A stretch of DNA of 64,000 nt from Pseudorasbora parva (lineage: Eukaryota; Chordata; Actinopteri; Cypriniformes; Gobionidae), in NCBI RefSeq assembly GCF_024679245.1, contig NC_090173.1:11255462-11319461 (forward strand), in the 5' to 3' direction. Positions 11,661 through 24,091 of this stretch are shown piece by piece. Position 1 is the first letter of the stretch. Each line of letters opens with the position of its first letter. A model generated the notes under the pieces. The model was given only the letters and a program-made list of their open reading frames with translations, was not told where the DNA came from and searched no databases. The translations under genes and the position numbers were made by a program.

Positions 11661-12365
11661 TAGGGGTGTGCGATTTAGACCAAAAATGATATCTCGATAT
11701 TTTCTGAGATTTTCTCGCTAACGATAATTAAGGATATTTAGCTGAGCGTGTTATTGTGCTGGTGATCAGCTGACTCCTGAAGTTTTTGATATTCTTCATA
11801 TTCTGTGTGATGGTCAGTTCACAGCAGTGACAGAAATCATCTTTTACAAAACATTTAAATGTATTTTTTTCCTTTTATGAGCATTTTCTAACACAGAAGT
11901 GGCATTTACACAGACTATTTAATGAGCTTAGAGGTGACAAATAGCCCGCAGTTGTGCATAAATAATGTTTTGATGTTTTAAACACATAACGTTGAATACT
12001 AATATTTGAAATTATTGAAAACATGAAAAGATAATTTAAAACCGCCAGTAGGCGGCAGCAAGTCCCTGTTAATGAGTGAGTCAAGATCCAACCGATTCAT
12101 TCAAACAACTGAATCATTCAGGAACGAATCATTTGACTATCTTAATCTATCTTAGTCACTGAATCACTGATTCAACTGATTCGTTCAGAAAGCTGATTCA
12201 TTCAGTAAGGAGACGCCGCGTGTCGCTCAGAGACGCGATTACAGTGCTGTGACTTTGTTTTGAACTATTCTCGTTGGTGAAATAGAGTAAACATGGGCAA
12301 TATGGTGTCTAAAGTCACTTAATATTAAATTCTTGTTTAGTAAACTTGTATAAAATAAATATCAC

Positions 12366-12447
<82 letters not shown>

Positions 12448-12599
12448 GTCTAATCTTCAAGACGGCATTATGTAGTGTACGCGCACACACTCTGGGTGTG
12501 TGTGTGTATGTATGTATGTGTGAGGGATATGCTCAGATCGCACATCGTTAACACAACAATTACGATATTATCGTAGACAATATATATCGCACACCCCTA
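11661..12599. mobile_element. Non-autonomous hAT element (TAGGGGTGTGCGAT ends)
   Basis: It has perfect 14-bp TIRs: TAGGGGTGTGCGAT at 11661 and its inverse ending at 12599. The flanking 8-bp sequences GTCGTCGG (11653-11660) and GTCGTCAG (12600-12607) match at 7 of 8 bases. ATATCTCGATATTTT-like words occur near both ends. It contains a long TA tract (12369-12441) and no transposase. Confidence 0.85.
12369..12441. repeat. (TA)n microsatellite inside the hAT element
   Basis: About 36 TA units. Confidence 0.95.
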
Positions 12600-12784
12600 G
12601 TCGTCAGCTCGACTAAACTCAGCCGGCGCATTCACATTATGTTTCTGTCATTCGCATTAAACCATATTTTCTCTCGTTCACCTCGAGCTTTTACATTTTC
12701 CTGGTTTCCCTACAGGGAATTATAATAGAATAGAATAATTATAAATGTTATTTTACCCAAAATGTTAATATCTAGTTGTTTTAA

Positions 12785-12931
12785 AGGTCCCATGGCATGG
12801 ATTTAAAAAATAATAATATTTTATAATGTTTCCTGAGGTGTGCTTATATTGTTAGTATGGTTTTTACATCAATAAATTGCATAATTTAGAAATAAACAGG
12901 GTATCTGCAGGTTTCACCAAGTAAAATTTAA
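12785..12931. repeat. Dispersed fish repeat fragments interrupted by a TTAA element
   Basis: 12785-12900 carries the AAAGGTCCCATGGCATGG wording of a cyprinid repeat. 12903-12931 (TATCTGCAGGTTTCACCAAG) resumes after the next element at 14254 (GACTTTAAGACCTTTTTAAG), so the two halves formed one older repeat that reads through a single TTAA. The 12608-12784 spacer before it has no recognised feature. Confidence 0.55.
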
Positions 12932-14253
12932 AGGGTCATGAAACCCCAAAACACTTTTTTTGAGATGTAAACAGATATGTATAGGCTGCACATCATTGAA
13001 AACACTAAGGGTACTCATTAATGGTATTCATATGTGAAAATAGTTATTTTTGCATTTTTCAGAACGATTTCTGTCTTCCGGTTTGAAAAGCTTAGTCGGA
13101 GCAACGTCACAAATGCTGACGTCGGCACGGCCTTTTCGGCCCAAGTATGGGCTGCTGGGCACATGCTGACGTCGACCGCTCCGAGCGATTCTCGATATAT
13201 ATTCATGACATAAAGCTCATTCAGTCCAATACCTGCGCTGTAGTATGCATACAAGATAATTCAGTTAATATGCATGAGACAGTCACTTCTGTCAGGCTCG
13301 TCTTCCCTCATTATTGTAGAGATATGGTGGGGAAGTTTTGGAAGCAGCGTGCGGAAAAGTCACGGAGGAAAGCTAGGCGTTGTGCTGATACGAAGTAACG
13401 TAAAGGGCGCCGAGCGAGCTGTAACCGGCGCCGTCTGTGGAAGCCTTTGCTACAAAGGCTCGGTAAAGTAAAATTCACCTGAGGAATCGCACGCCGAACC
13501 TCCAAGCGTTGACTATCTATGTCAGGAGTGCAAAATAACCAATCTGTAGGCTAATGAACAAAAGCCACGTCCTCTCCGTTTTATTTGTGGTCACAGCCAT
13601 GCACTAAACCGCATGTGTTCGGGCTCTTAGTGAAACAGTGTGCATATTTGGACAAATATAGATTTAGCTGCCGAGTGATAGACAGCGCGGATCGTCACGG
13701 CAACCCAGCGCGCGTCGCTCTGCTTCAGATGCGCGGTCGAGACTATGAAGCCTCAAACCCCTTCGCTTTTACCCCGATCTTGGGTGGTTCACGTTCTCTT
13801 ATCACGTCGGCGCGTTGTTCATCTTGCCAAACAGCGTGCATATTTGGACAAATATAGTTTTATCACGTTTGCAAAATATTTCGTCCTGCAGAATAACATT
13901 TATTTTCATTTCTCACTGAATTATGCTGGTTTGAACTTTGAAGAGCTGAATGATTTGCGATCTCTGCTGCACGCCACTCATAGCTCTCTCATTCGCTGTA
14001 CTCATCCCTCATTTAATCTCACTGTGGTAAACTATGCCAACGTGAACCAAGAACATGTCTCAGAACCGCTGTAACTGCTGCTATATCTCTAATCTTAATG
14101 CACCTACTGACACTCCCCTATTTATGCAAACCATTCCCTTTTTCCACACAATACAATCCCACCTTTTCACAGTCGACCACTCCCCTTTTAACAAGCTTTT
14201 TCAAATCGAAGGTGTGAAAAAACACCGCTGCAGCAGGGGGGTTTCATGACCCT
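12932..14253. mobile_element. Kolobok-like TTAA element, non-autonomous
   Basis: The ends are AGGGTCATGAAACCCC (12932-12947) and its perfect inverse (14238-14253), flanked by TTAA at 12928-12931 and 14254-14257. The host repeat reads through one TTAA, which confirms the insertion. TTAA duplication is shared by piggyBac and Kolobok. The AGGG terminus and its resemblance to the THAP-bearing element at 45244-46703 favour Kolobok, whereas piggyBac ends normally begin CCC. A CpG-rich segment lies at about 13370-13500. Only short meaningless frames are present. A related fragment occurs inverted at about 53560-53960. Confidence 0.75.
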
Positions 14254-14297
14254 TTAAGACTTTAAGACCTTTTTAAGACCATTATGAACGAAATTTA

Positions 14298-14761
14298 CAT
14301 TCACTCGTAGTCACCGCAGGCAGTAATCAAAAGAATAGGAAGAATCATCAGCAAAACCTGAAATGGCTCAGATTTATTGCAGAGCAAGAACTGAACTCAA
14401 TCAGATATTATTGTCACTTGATGCTGGATCTGCTGAAGCTGTCAGAGATCAAAATATTGATTTTGAAGATGTTTTGAGAATATGTTTGAGATGGTGAATA
14501 TGAGGCAGATGCTGAATGAACTGAAACGAGCTCTGACGAGGACAGTGATGATGAGATAAAACATCTGCTCAAACTGAACCCTTACAAACTCCAAAAGTTA
14601 CAAAATATGCTTAATATTATTCTTCTGTAAGTGTTACTCTAATATCAGGAGAGTTTTATATATTATCGCGACAGGCAATCCATCCGTGTTAGATATAGAT
14701 CCGGGTCACTAAAGACCCGAATGTGTAAGAATGCCTGGCGAAACATTCATGAATTTAAGGG
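14298..14761 (+). mobile_element. piggyBac-like element fragment
   Basis: It is homologous, in opposite orientation, to the end of the complete element at 55766-57593. The shared blocks are CACCGCAGGCAGTAATC, CCGGGTCACTAAAGACCC, and the terminus AACATTCATGAATTTAAGGG. Here the expected TTAA after GGG is TGCA, so the end has decayed. The other end is missing. Confidence 0.7.
14364..14625 (+). pseudogene. piggyBac transposase N-terminus relic
   Basis: Starting at ATG 14364, one frame reads MAQIYCRARTELNQ, then SLDAGSAEAVRDQNIDFEDV. After a frame change and an in-frame stop, it continues as an acidic stretch, SSDEDSDDEIKHLLKLNP. An acidic, Ser/Asp-rich N-terminus is usual for piggyBac-like transposases, and the surrounding element ends agree. 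The catalytic DDD domain is absent, so this is a broken 5' part only. The same segment is present inverted at about 55966-56170. Confidence 0.6.
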
Positions 14762-15505
14762 TGCATGATTTACAATGTATTATGATAAATCCTGCACAGC
14801 TTCTCGTTCTCTGTTTGTCCTTGACCTTTCCACATCGCACTCATCCCGAGGTCAACGAGACTTTCCCTCACATGAAGTCTTTTATGCTCCGCTCGTCTGT
14901 TCAATTACTCCCCGAGTACGGCAGTAAATTATGAGCTGGACTCGTGTTAATCTGAATGTATTGTTTCCATCTATAGACGACTCCTGACAGCGTCCTCCAT
15001 CTCTCCCGTGGCTCTTCTCTTCTCCACCGCAGTCCATTAATTACTTTTATGATGTTATAAAGGATCGTCGCTCGCCGTAATGCGCTTCTCTAACAGGGCT
15101 AATGTTTACGCCTCATTAAAGCTCTTAATTTGCTTAACCCTCCAATCCAATGATTCATTCGCTTGACTTCTAATTGTGCTTCGGTAATTTATTACGCTCA
15201 GAACTGATGATAATAATCAATGAGAGTGTGTGGATCCGGGCATGGGCGTGAGTTATACTCTCAAATAGCTGATTACATGCATCAGGAGCTCGGCGCTGCT
15301 CGGCTGCTCCGATATTACCTGTCCAATCTCACCGCCGCCCACGTTAAAAGCCCCGTAATTACTCCATGCTCATTCGAGCAGCTGCAGATGAGGTTTTTCC
15401 CTCAAATCCCGGCTTGCACGGAGAGATCTGACCACTGTCACACCATTAGCACGAGATCAGCCTCGAATGTGGGAGTTCCTCAAACTATTGGCACTTTCTT
15501 TCCAT
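14762..15505. other. Repeat-free stretch, conserved-non-coding-like composition
   Basis: About 740 bp without recognisable repeats. It is rich in homeodomain-core words (CATTAATTACTTTTATGATG at about 15035, TAATTTATTACG at 15186) and AT-rich phrases typical of vertebrate developmental enhancers. There is no coding signal: the longest frame (15220-15522) has no domain and no splice context. The enhancer idea is inference only. Confidence 0.35.
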
Positions 15506-15510
15506 TTTTT

Positions 15511-15816
15511 TTGTTTTTGTGACAAATCAGGACACAAATGTGTATAATGCCATGGGTCTGACACAGGTATTACAGGAGAGGGTGAAATATGAGGACATTA
15601 CCCATGGCCCCACTTTACAAAAGGCTTATAAATCACACAGGAGGAGGTTTTATGAGAAAGTAAAAATGCAGAATGTTTCCTGTGTGTGCGTGTGCGTGTG
15701 CGTGTGCGTGTGCGTGTGCGTGTGTGTTGGGTAGGGGCAGTGTAGGGGGAGAGAAAATACGTTTAGTACAGTATAAAAACTATTACGCCTATGGAATGTC
15801 CCCACATTTCACAAAA

Positions 15817-15820
<4 letters not shown>
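15511..15820. mobile_element. CA/TG-associated MITE, type B, complete
   Basis: The ends TTGTTTTTGTGACAAATC and inverted TTTCACAAAAACAA form a TIR. The interior carries ATGCCATGGGTCTGACACAG and GTAAAAATGCAGAATGTTTC. A (GTGTGC)n minisatellite at about 15679-15727 replaces part of the middle. The right edge abuts a TG array directly. Confidence 0.7.

Positions 15821-15822
<2 letters not shown>

Positions 15823-15879
<57 letters not shown>
15823..15879. repeat. (TG)n microsatellite between two MITEs
   Basis: About 28 TG units separate the type B and type A copies. Confidence 0.95.
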
Positions 15880-15880
<1 letters not shown>

Positions 15881-15881
<1 letters not shown>

Positions 15882-16160
15882 CCTGTTTATGTGGTTTATG
15901 AGGACACAAATTTGTATAACCACATGGGTATTACACTGGTATTACACTATAAATGTGGTTTATGAGGACATATCAAATGTCCTTATAATTCAAATGGCCT
16001 TAAAAACATACTAAATGATGTTTTTTTGAGAAAGTAAAAATGCAGAATGTTTCCTGTGATGGGTAGGTTTAGGGGCAGTGTAAGGGGATAGAAAATACAG
16101 TTTGTACAGTATAAAAACCATTACGCCTATGGAGAGTCCCTGTAAACCACATAGACCAAC
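15881..16160. mobile_element. CA/TG-associated MITE, type A, complete, inverted
   Basis: It is the inverse of 3281-3567 at high identity, from GCCTGTTTATGTGGTTTATG to GTAAACCACATAGACCAAC. It lies between TG at 15823-15879 and TG at 16161-16200, so both complete type A copies have the same strand relation to the dinucleotide array. Confidence 0.8.
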
Positions 16161-16169
16161 GTGTGTGTA

Positions 16170-16200
<31 letters not shown>

Positions 16201-16202
16201 AC

Positions 16203-16739
16203 TAACAGAAACTTTTATTCATGAACAACAATGGATTAAACTGGTCAAAAGTGACAGTAAAGACATTTATAATGTTACTAAAGATTTCTATATCAAATAA
16301 TTGCTACTTTTTCTTCAGCCCCACTGAGGGGGAGACACAAGTCCCCCCGAATAATTAGAAATGGACAAATTGAATTTGACGTGACAAGAAGCATTTTGCA
16401 TTTTTACATATTAGGCAGACGAACATAAAATTGTGTGCATGTTTTACTAACAAATAGCTTACTTCACTTGTACAATAGAACTGGAAGGTTTACCGTTCTT
16501 ATTGATATATTTTTATTTCCTTAAATGTCCTGTAATCCTTTAAGAATTGAATTCCTTTAAATAAACCAATAAGACCAATACCTCCCTACTCCCTTCCTTC
16601 CCCACACAAAAACAACAACAACAAAACTTTGGTCCCCATCAATGTCTGAGACATGGTTACGGCCTATTCAGCAAAGAATCCTGAAGCAGCACAACTGTTT
16701 CCAACACTGATAATAATCATAAATGTTTCTTGATTATCA
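16203..16739. other. Unique AT-rich spacer, no gene seen
   Basis: No TIR, LINE, SINE or coding signal was recognised. Confidence 0.4.
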
Positions 16740-17175
16740 AATCCTCATATCAGAATGATTTCTGAAGGATCATGTGACACTGAAGACTGGAGGAATGATG
16801 ATAAATACAGCTTTGATCACAGGAATACATTTACATTTAACATTTATATCATTTAGCAGACGCTTTTATCCAAAGCGACTTACAAAAAAGGGTAGAGCAA
16901 TAGAAGCAACGAAACAGACAAGGCCAACAACCTGTAAGAGCTGTAAGAAATCTCAATTAATTAGCACAGTACACCATTTTATTTTTATTTTTTTATAGCC
17001 ATCTATAACAAAAACTCACGTACGCAAAATACAGAACACTGGGTTGCGGATTTTGATAGCTATGATATAATACATTACACTTTAACATATATTCACATAG
17101 AAAACAAGCATTGTAAATTGTAATAATATTTCACAATATTAATGACTTTATGGTATTTTTCATAAAATAAATCAC
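16740..17175. repeat. Dispersed cyprinid repeat interrupted by a SINE-like tail
   Basis: GAAGGATCATGTGACACTGA and TTCACATAGAAAACAAGC mark a repeat family seen again at 55640-57730. The two halves here are separated by the insert at about 16829-17070. Confidence 0.6.
16829..17070 (+). mobile_element. SINE-like insertion (V-SINE-type conserved tail)
   Basis: TTTAGCAGACGCTTTTATCC followed by AAAGCGACTTACA is a phrase I recognise from the conserved portion of fish V-SINE/HE1-type SINEs and their LINE partners. No intact tRNA-like A and B boxes are seen, so the copy is partial. The borders are approximate. Confidence 0.5.
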
Positions 17176-17341
17176 ACTAGAAATGACGGGAAAATACAAA
17201 TATTCAGTTTGCAAATTAATTTACCTTGATTTTTTTCTTTTCTTGTTTTTGCCATAAAGAAACTTTTTAGAAAACGTCATCAATTGTTGGTTGTAATTTT
17301 TCACACAATATACATTTAAATGGTTTATGTTTATTTATACC

Positions 17342-17420
17342 TAATTTTAAATTATATTTAAAATAATAAATATAAGATGTTGGCCGAGGAATCCGTCTAA
17401 TTTTAAATTATATTTAAAAT
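17342..17420. repeat. Short duplication with templated filler
   Basis: TAATTTTAAATTATATTTAA begins both 17342-17364 and 17398-17420. Between them, 17375-17398 is identical over 24 bp to 20046-20069 (GATGTTGGCCGAGGAATCCG). This looks like filler copied from 2.7 kb away during break repair. Confidence 0.7.
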
Positions 17421-17427
17421 TGCAGTA

Positions 17428-17550
<123 letters not shown>

Positions 17551-17602
17551 ATCCAACACTATCAAATGATCAATCGATCAAATCGAACAAATCGATCGAT
17601 CG

Positions 17603-17766
17603 GTCCATCCATCCATCCATCCATCCATCCATCCATCCATGCATCCATGCATCCATCCATGCATCCATCCATGCATCCATCCATGCATCCATGCATCCAT
17701 CCATGCATCCATCCATGCATCCATCCATGCATCCATCCATGCATCCATCCATGCATCCATGCATCC
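17603..17766. repeat. CATC/CATG compound tetranucleotide array
   Basis: Pure CATC changes to a CATG-interspersed pattern. It is the left flank of the foldback element and supplies the GCATCC target. Confidence 0.95.
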
Positions 17767-18839
17767 TATGGAGGGATTTTTCAGTCAGATTATAAACTAA
17801 AAGTCTAAAACTAAAAGTCTTAAACCAAAACTTAAAATTAAATTTGAAACTTAAAGTCCAAGTCGAAAATGAATTTGGTATTTAGGATTGGGCATTTGGT
17901 ATTTAGGATAGGGCATTTTCTATTTAGGATTGGGCATTTTCTATTTAGGGTTGGGCATTTGGTCATTTAGCCATTTAGGATTGAGGATTGGGGATTTGGG
18001 GATTTAGGATTGGGCATTTAATCATTTAGCCATTTAGGATTGTGGATTGGGGATTTAGGATTGGGCATTTGAGGATTGAGGATTGGGGAGTGTATGCAAA
18101 TTAGGAGGCGTGGCCCAAATACTGGAGGCTGGGTTTGAAATGGCTGGTGCGCAGATGCATCTTATGGACAGCAGAGGGAGCTCCCAGTGCTAAGGAGCAC
18201 ACTTTAATGAAACCAAACGGAGCGAGTGAGCGGCTTGAGCGAGGACTGTGCGATAACTTCAACTTAATGACAGCTTTGTAACATTTGTGGCCTCAAACAC
18301 AAAGTCACCAGTGAAAGGAGTGCTATCGGTCTGACGACGAGAAAGCAGCAGACAGTGCAGCAGGTAAGATGCTAACATTAGCTACTAATTATATAAGCTG
18401 ATATTGCTAATATGCTTTAGTAGGGAATTATTATATTGGGACATGCTGCCTTGTTTTTTAAACTGCGGTTAACCCCTCTGACATTAGTAGATACACTCCT
18501 TTCCCATTGCCACTAGATGGTCTTGTTTATGTTTTTTTCTTTTTTGCTATAGCCTATATACATTTTATTAAGATTGTGAGAGAAAAGAAATTAGGCTTGT
18601 TCGACTTGAACGCTGCACACTGCAAGACCTATCGGTTTATGACATCAAAGTACTGCGATGCAAAAGCATAAGGAGCGTCTACTCTCTTTGATGTCATATG
18701 TTGTGTGTGTATGTATGTATACGTTAAGACGATGTCAGTCAGAGCATAATATAGCAATATATTGCGGTCCTTTTTACACTGCACAAAAACCCTGCTGTTA
18801 CATCGTCACTGGCCTTCATGATTGCTTTCCTAACCTTGT

Positions 18840-18870
<31 letters not shown>

Positions 18871-19854
18871 TACATATACATACATACGCACACAACATAT
18901 GACATCAAAGAGAGTAGACGCTCCTTATGCTTTTGCATCGCAGTACTTTGATGTCATAAACCGATAGGTCTTGCAGTGTGCAGCGTTCAAGTCGAACAAG
19001 CCTAATTTCTTTTCTCTCACAATCTTAATAAAATGTATATAGGCTATATAGCAAAAAAGAAAAAAACATAAACAAGACCATCTAGTGGCAATGGGAAAGG
19101 AGTGTATCTACTAATGTCAGAGGGGTTAACCGCAGTTTAAAAAAACAAGGCAGCATGTCCCAATATAATAATTCCCTACTAAAGCATATTAGCAATATCA
19201 GCTTATATAATTAGTAGCTAATGTTAGCATCTTACCTGCTGCACTGTCTGCTGCTTTCTCGTCGTCAGACCGATAGCACTCCTTTCACTGGTGACTTTGT
19301 GTTTGAGGCCACAAATGTTACAAAGCTGTCATTAAGTTGAAGTTATCGCACAGTCCTCGCTCAAGCCGCTCACTCGCTCCGTTTGGTTTCATTAAAGTGT
19401 GCTCCTTAGCACTGGGAGCTCCCTCTGCTGTCCATAAGATGCATCTGCGCACCAGCCATTTCAAACCCAGCCTCCAGTATTTGGGCCACGCCTCCTAATT
19501 TGCATACACTCCCCAATCCTCAATCCTCAAATGCCCAATCCTAAATCCCCAATCCTCAATCCTAAATGGCTAAATGATTAAATGCCCAATCCTAAATACC
19601 AAATTCCCAATCCTAAATCCCCAAATCCCCAATCCTCAATCCTAAATGGCTAAATGACCAAATGCCCAACCCTAAATAGAAAATGCCCAATCCTAAATAG
19701 AAAATGCCCTATCCTAAATACCAAATGCCCTATCCTAAATACCAAATTCATTTTTGACTTGGACTTTAAGTTTCAAATTTAGATTTTAAGTTTTGGTTTA
19801 AGACTTTTAGTTTTAGACTTTTAGTTTATAATCTGACTGAAAAATCCCTCCATA
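17767..19854. mobile_element. 2.1-kb foldback (giant palindrome) element with 6-bp TSD
   Basis: The left arm (17767 to about 18720) and right arm (about 18872-19854) are near-identical inverted copies separated by a spacer of about 150 bp. The termini are TATGGAGGGATTTTTCAGTC and its inverse. GCATCC flanks both sides (17761-17766, 19855-19860), and the right-hand CATC array otherwise lacks GCATCC, so this is a genuine 6-bp TSD. Each arm has a subterminal minisatellite of the phrase ATTTAGGATTGGGCATTT. It also has a CpG-containing exon-like block ending in AGCAG/GTAAGA (donor at 18364 on plus, mirrored at 19235 on minus), so promoter-like DNA in both arms points inward. The 6-bp TSD with TAY/RTA ends fits what I recall of the IS3EU superfamily. 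No transposase is present. Confidence 0.85.
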
Positions 19855-19955
19855 GCATCCATCCATCCATCCTTTCATCCATCCATCCATCCATCCATCC
19901 ATCCATCCATCCATCCATCCATCCATCCATCCATCCATCCATCCATCCATCCATC
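19855..19955. repeat. (CATC)n array, right flank of the foldback element
   Basis: It is a nearly pure CATC array, probably the other half of the 17603-17766 array before the insertion. Confidence 0.95.
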
Positions 19956-20604
19956 AGATTATTGTCGTTTAAAAATGCGTATTTACTTAAGTGTCCATAA
20001 CTGAAGTAACACCCATGTGACGTCCTGGCCTAATTACTGGAGCTCAGATGTTGGCCGAGGAATCCGTCTGAGAAACAGGTGAGTAGTTGTTTCCCACAGC
20101 AGAGGCTCAGGCCGGGTCTGGTGCTGCGCGGCTATAGGCTATCGACTGTCGTGCTAGCGGAGCGTGTGTTCACGCTGCTCTGCTTTCATTACAGATCAGG
20201 GGAAGCAGTAATTAGCCAAAGCTTCCTACCGCTTTTAAATTACCTTAAGACATCCACTTAACTTCAGAGTGTGGTAGAAAGCGCCTCCCGGAGCCCAGAG
20301 GACTCGATGCTGCCAGCAGATGTCAGGAGGAGCCCGGACAGACCCGTCAGGGGCCCTGCAAACCACGTCTGCTGTTAGATTCATTAATGAATCAACACAA
20401 CTCCAGCTGAGACTTCACAGCACACTCACTGGAGCGGCCTTACAGTGACCAGAAAAGAGATTAGAGACAACAGAAAGTTTGCATTATGAAATCTGTGAAG
20501 TCCAGATGCCTACTGTTGCCTGAACGAGAGAAGTTTCATCTTAAAAGGGGAAAATAATCGCACCCTGTGGCTATCCCAGTCCAAAACAGCATGTTGATGC
20601 CTTG
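19956..20604. other. Unique spacer, no gene seen
   Basis: It contains the second copy of the 24-bp word at 20046-20069. CCGTCTGAGAAACAG/GTGAGT at 20063-20084 resembles a splice donor, but no open exon with a matching acceptor was found. Confidence 0.4.
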
Positions 20605-21765
<1,161 letters not shown>

Positions 21766-22897
21766 GGAATCCGTTGTGTAATATAAAACAGATGTCAAAG
21801 GTTTCATTCTTCATTCTGGTTGAGCTGTTGCTTTAAGACAGCATGACCGCTATTAATTCATTTAGCAAACCTTGTTTTGCATCTTTTGTTTTGAACTTCT
21901 GGAGGGTTTTGTGAAGAGATTTTTGGCCACATCCAGGCTTATTAGCATCTCTGATCCTGAAAGTCCCAGCGCACCTGCAAAGCATCTATTCACATTAGGC
22001 CGGTTCTCCGGACACCCACTGATTCCTGAATATAGACACGTTTTCGCATCGCAGCGGGGGCCAGATTGGGACAATGCTCAAATATCCACACATGGGCAAA
22101 ACCTTCACATGATTCCTTCCCAAACAAAGCCGCTATTTGGCACGTCGTAAAGCCTGTTTGTGCCACAATAGCAGCTTTAAATGAGCAGAGAAAATCCTTT
22201 TCAAATTAAACGTGGGCAATTTTATTTCCTTTGTGTTCATTCCGTTACTTGATGATTATTTCACGAAATGCCTCCTGCTGAGGCTTTTCATTCTCCGGAG
22301 CCACTTCCGTATCAAGGAGGTCAAATACTATGTGAGTAGACATTACATTTTAAGGTTAAAAAAACATGCTATTCATTCCGGAGACAGGTTGAAAGGGAAT
22401 TAATGAAGGCAATATAAAAGCACGACCTTCGCTCTCCTGAATGCCGCGATTAAAAGACGGCACAGAGGATCTATGAATGCCAAACATCTTATTAAAGCCC
22501 TTAGACAAAAGAAAGAGCGCAGACATGGTTCACACACGTCTCTTTCACTGACCGTGTGTGTGTGTGTGTGTGTGAGAGAGAGCGATACTGAAATACTGGG
22601 CTGCTAAAGTTATACAGCCTGACCTTGATGATGCCAGTCACATCATGACTGACGGGCTTCATTTCACTCCTGAAAAAATTACTCACAAATTGTTCATATT
22701 CAAGTTTCTTTAGTGAGTTAGCGCTGATAATGCATAGCAATTAAAACAGACTTTAAAAAGGTTATACAACAGAAATGAAAAGTTTAGCAAATTATCTAAT
22801 ATAATCTATATTTTATATACACTGGAAATTGTGATAAAAATGTTACAGCTATAATTAGTTTGGTTATTATTTACATAATTTGATTAGATTATTAAAC
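21766..22897. other. 1.1-kb repeat-poor stretch, conserved-element-like
   Basis: Apart from a short TG tract at 22554-22574, no repeat is recognised. Phrases such as AGCAGCTTTAAATGAGCAGA and CAAATTAAACGTGGGCAAT look like non-coding conserved DNA rather than exons. The frames at 21862-22074 and 21872-22150 overlap on opposite strands and carry no domain. Confidence 0.35.
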
Positions 22898-23037
22898 ACT
22901 GTAAAAAATTGTTTCAACTTATAAAACATAAGTGTTGGTGCTGCCTTAAAATTTTAAGTTAAGTCAAGTTGAAAACTGAAGTTGTGAATTGACAGCTTGG
23001 ATATTTGAGTTGACTAAACTTAAAATTAAGGGAGCAT
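22898..23037. mobile_element. Partial MITE with CACTGTAAAAAATT end
   Basis: It begins CACTGTAAAAAATTGTTTC and stops where the next CACTGTAAAA element starts. Only one terminus is present. Confidence 0.5.
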
Positions 23038-23416
23038 GCACTGTAAAATATTTTTGTTGGTTTAACTTTAAAAATTAAGTAGCCTGGTTGCCTTAACATT
23101 TTGAGTTTATTAAATTAAAAATTTGAGTTGATACAATGAAGGAAATTTGTTTAATAAATAGAAACTCAAAATATTATTGTATCTGAACCACATAAAAAAT
23201 GTGATAAATCATGAAAATAGCACAATTTGGCTGCGTCATCACAAATAAAACACACACAATTACCCAATATACTTACAAAATCTTTTAATAATATTTTAAT
23301 AAAAATTGTCAGATCTCAAAAAATGTTCATTGTATTAACTCAATTTTTTTATTTCAATGAACTCAAAATTTTAAGGCAACCAGTTCACTTATTTTCTAAA
23401 TATTTTTTTACAGTGT
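23038..23416. mobile_element. Tc1/mariner-like MITE with CACTGTAAAA ends
   Basis: The left end CACTGTAAAATATTTTTGTT pairs with inverted ATATTTTTTTACAGTG at the right. Subterminal TTGCCTTAACATTTTGAG and its inverse CTCAAAATTTTAAGGCAA extend the TIR. The central region contains no transposase. Confidence 0.7.
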
Positions 23417-23757
23417 GAACACAGTTTTTTAGTTTAAAAATATAATAATGTATATTTTCATGTATTTTTCCAACTGGAAGTCTGACATCAGAAACAGGTG
23501 TGATGTTTTATGAAACCTACAGTGCAATTAAATCATATACACAATTACAGCTTGATTGAACATTACACATCATAAAACATATTCTGTTGTGACATTTACT
23601 TTAATTTGTATGTTTTTGTGAGTAATTTATACACTAATCGGGCATTATGAGCACTGACAGGTGAATAACACTGACTATCTCTTCAGCATGGCACCTGATA
23701 TATTAGGCAGCAAGTGAACATTTTGTTCTCAAAGTTGATGTGTGAGAAGCAGGAATA

Positions 23758-24091
23758 ATGGGCAAGCGTAAGGATTTGAGCGAGTTTGATAAGGGCCAAA
23801 TTGTGACGGCTAGACAACTGGGTCAGAGCATCTCCAAAACTGCAGCTCTTGTGGGCTGTTCCCGGTCTGCAGTGGTCAGTATCTATCAAAAGTGCTCCAA
23901 GAGGAGCAGTGGAGAACCGGCCACAGGGTCATGGGCGGCCAAGGCTCATTGATGCACGTGTGGAGCGAAGGCTGGCCCGCGTGGGCCGATCAAACAGACG
24001 AGCTACTGGAGCTCAAACTGCTCAAGAAGTTAATGCTGGTTCTGATAGAAAGGCGTCAGAATACACAGAGCATCTCAGTTTGTTGCTTATG
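23758..24091 (+). pseudogene. Tc1 transposase N-terminal fragment
   Basis: ATG at 23758 opens [20 protein letters not shown], followed by [20 protein letters not shown]. This is the paired-like helix-turn-helix DNA-binding region of a Tc1 transposase. A frameshift around 23895-23950 moves the rest ([40 protein letters not shown]) into another frame (24039 area). The element at 24092 then cuts it. A full protein is about 340 residues, so this is the first third only. Confidence 0.85.

Noticed and set aside
15220..15522. 100-residue ORF in the repeat-free block
   Set aside because: No splice sites fit, and the stop lies in the next MITE. Composition is unlike coding.
17767..19854. Assembly artefact as explanation of the giant palindrome
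   Set aside because: It is not fully excluded, but the 6-bp TSD, scattered differences between the arms and a second element with the same architecture make a real element more likely.
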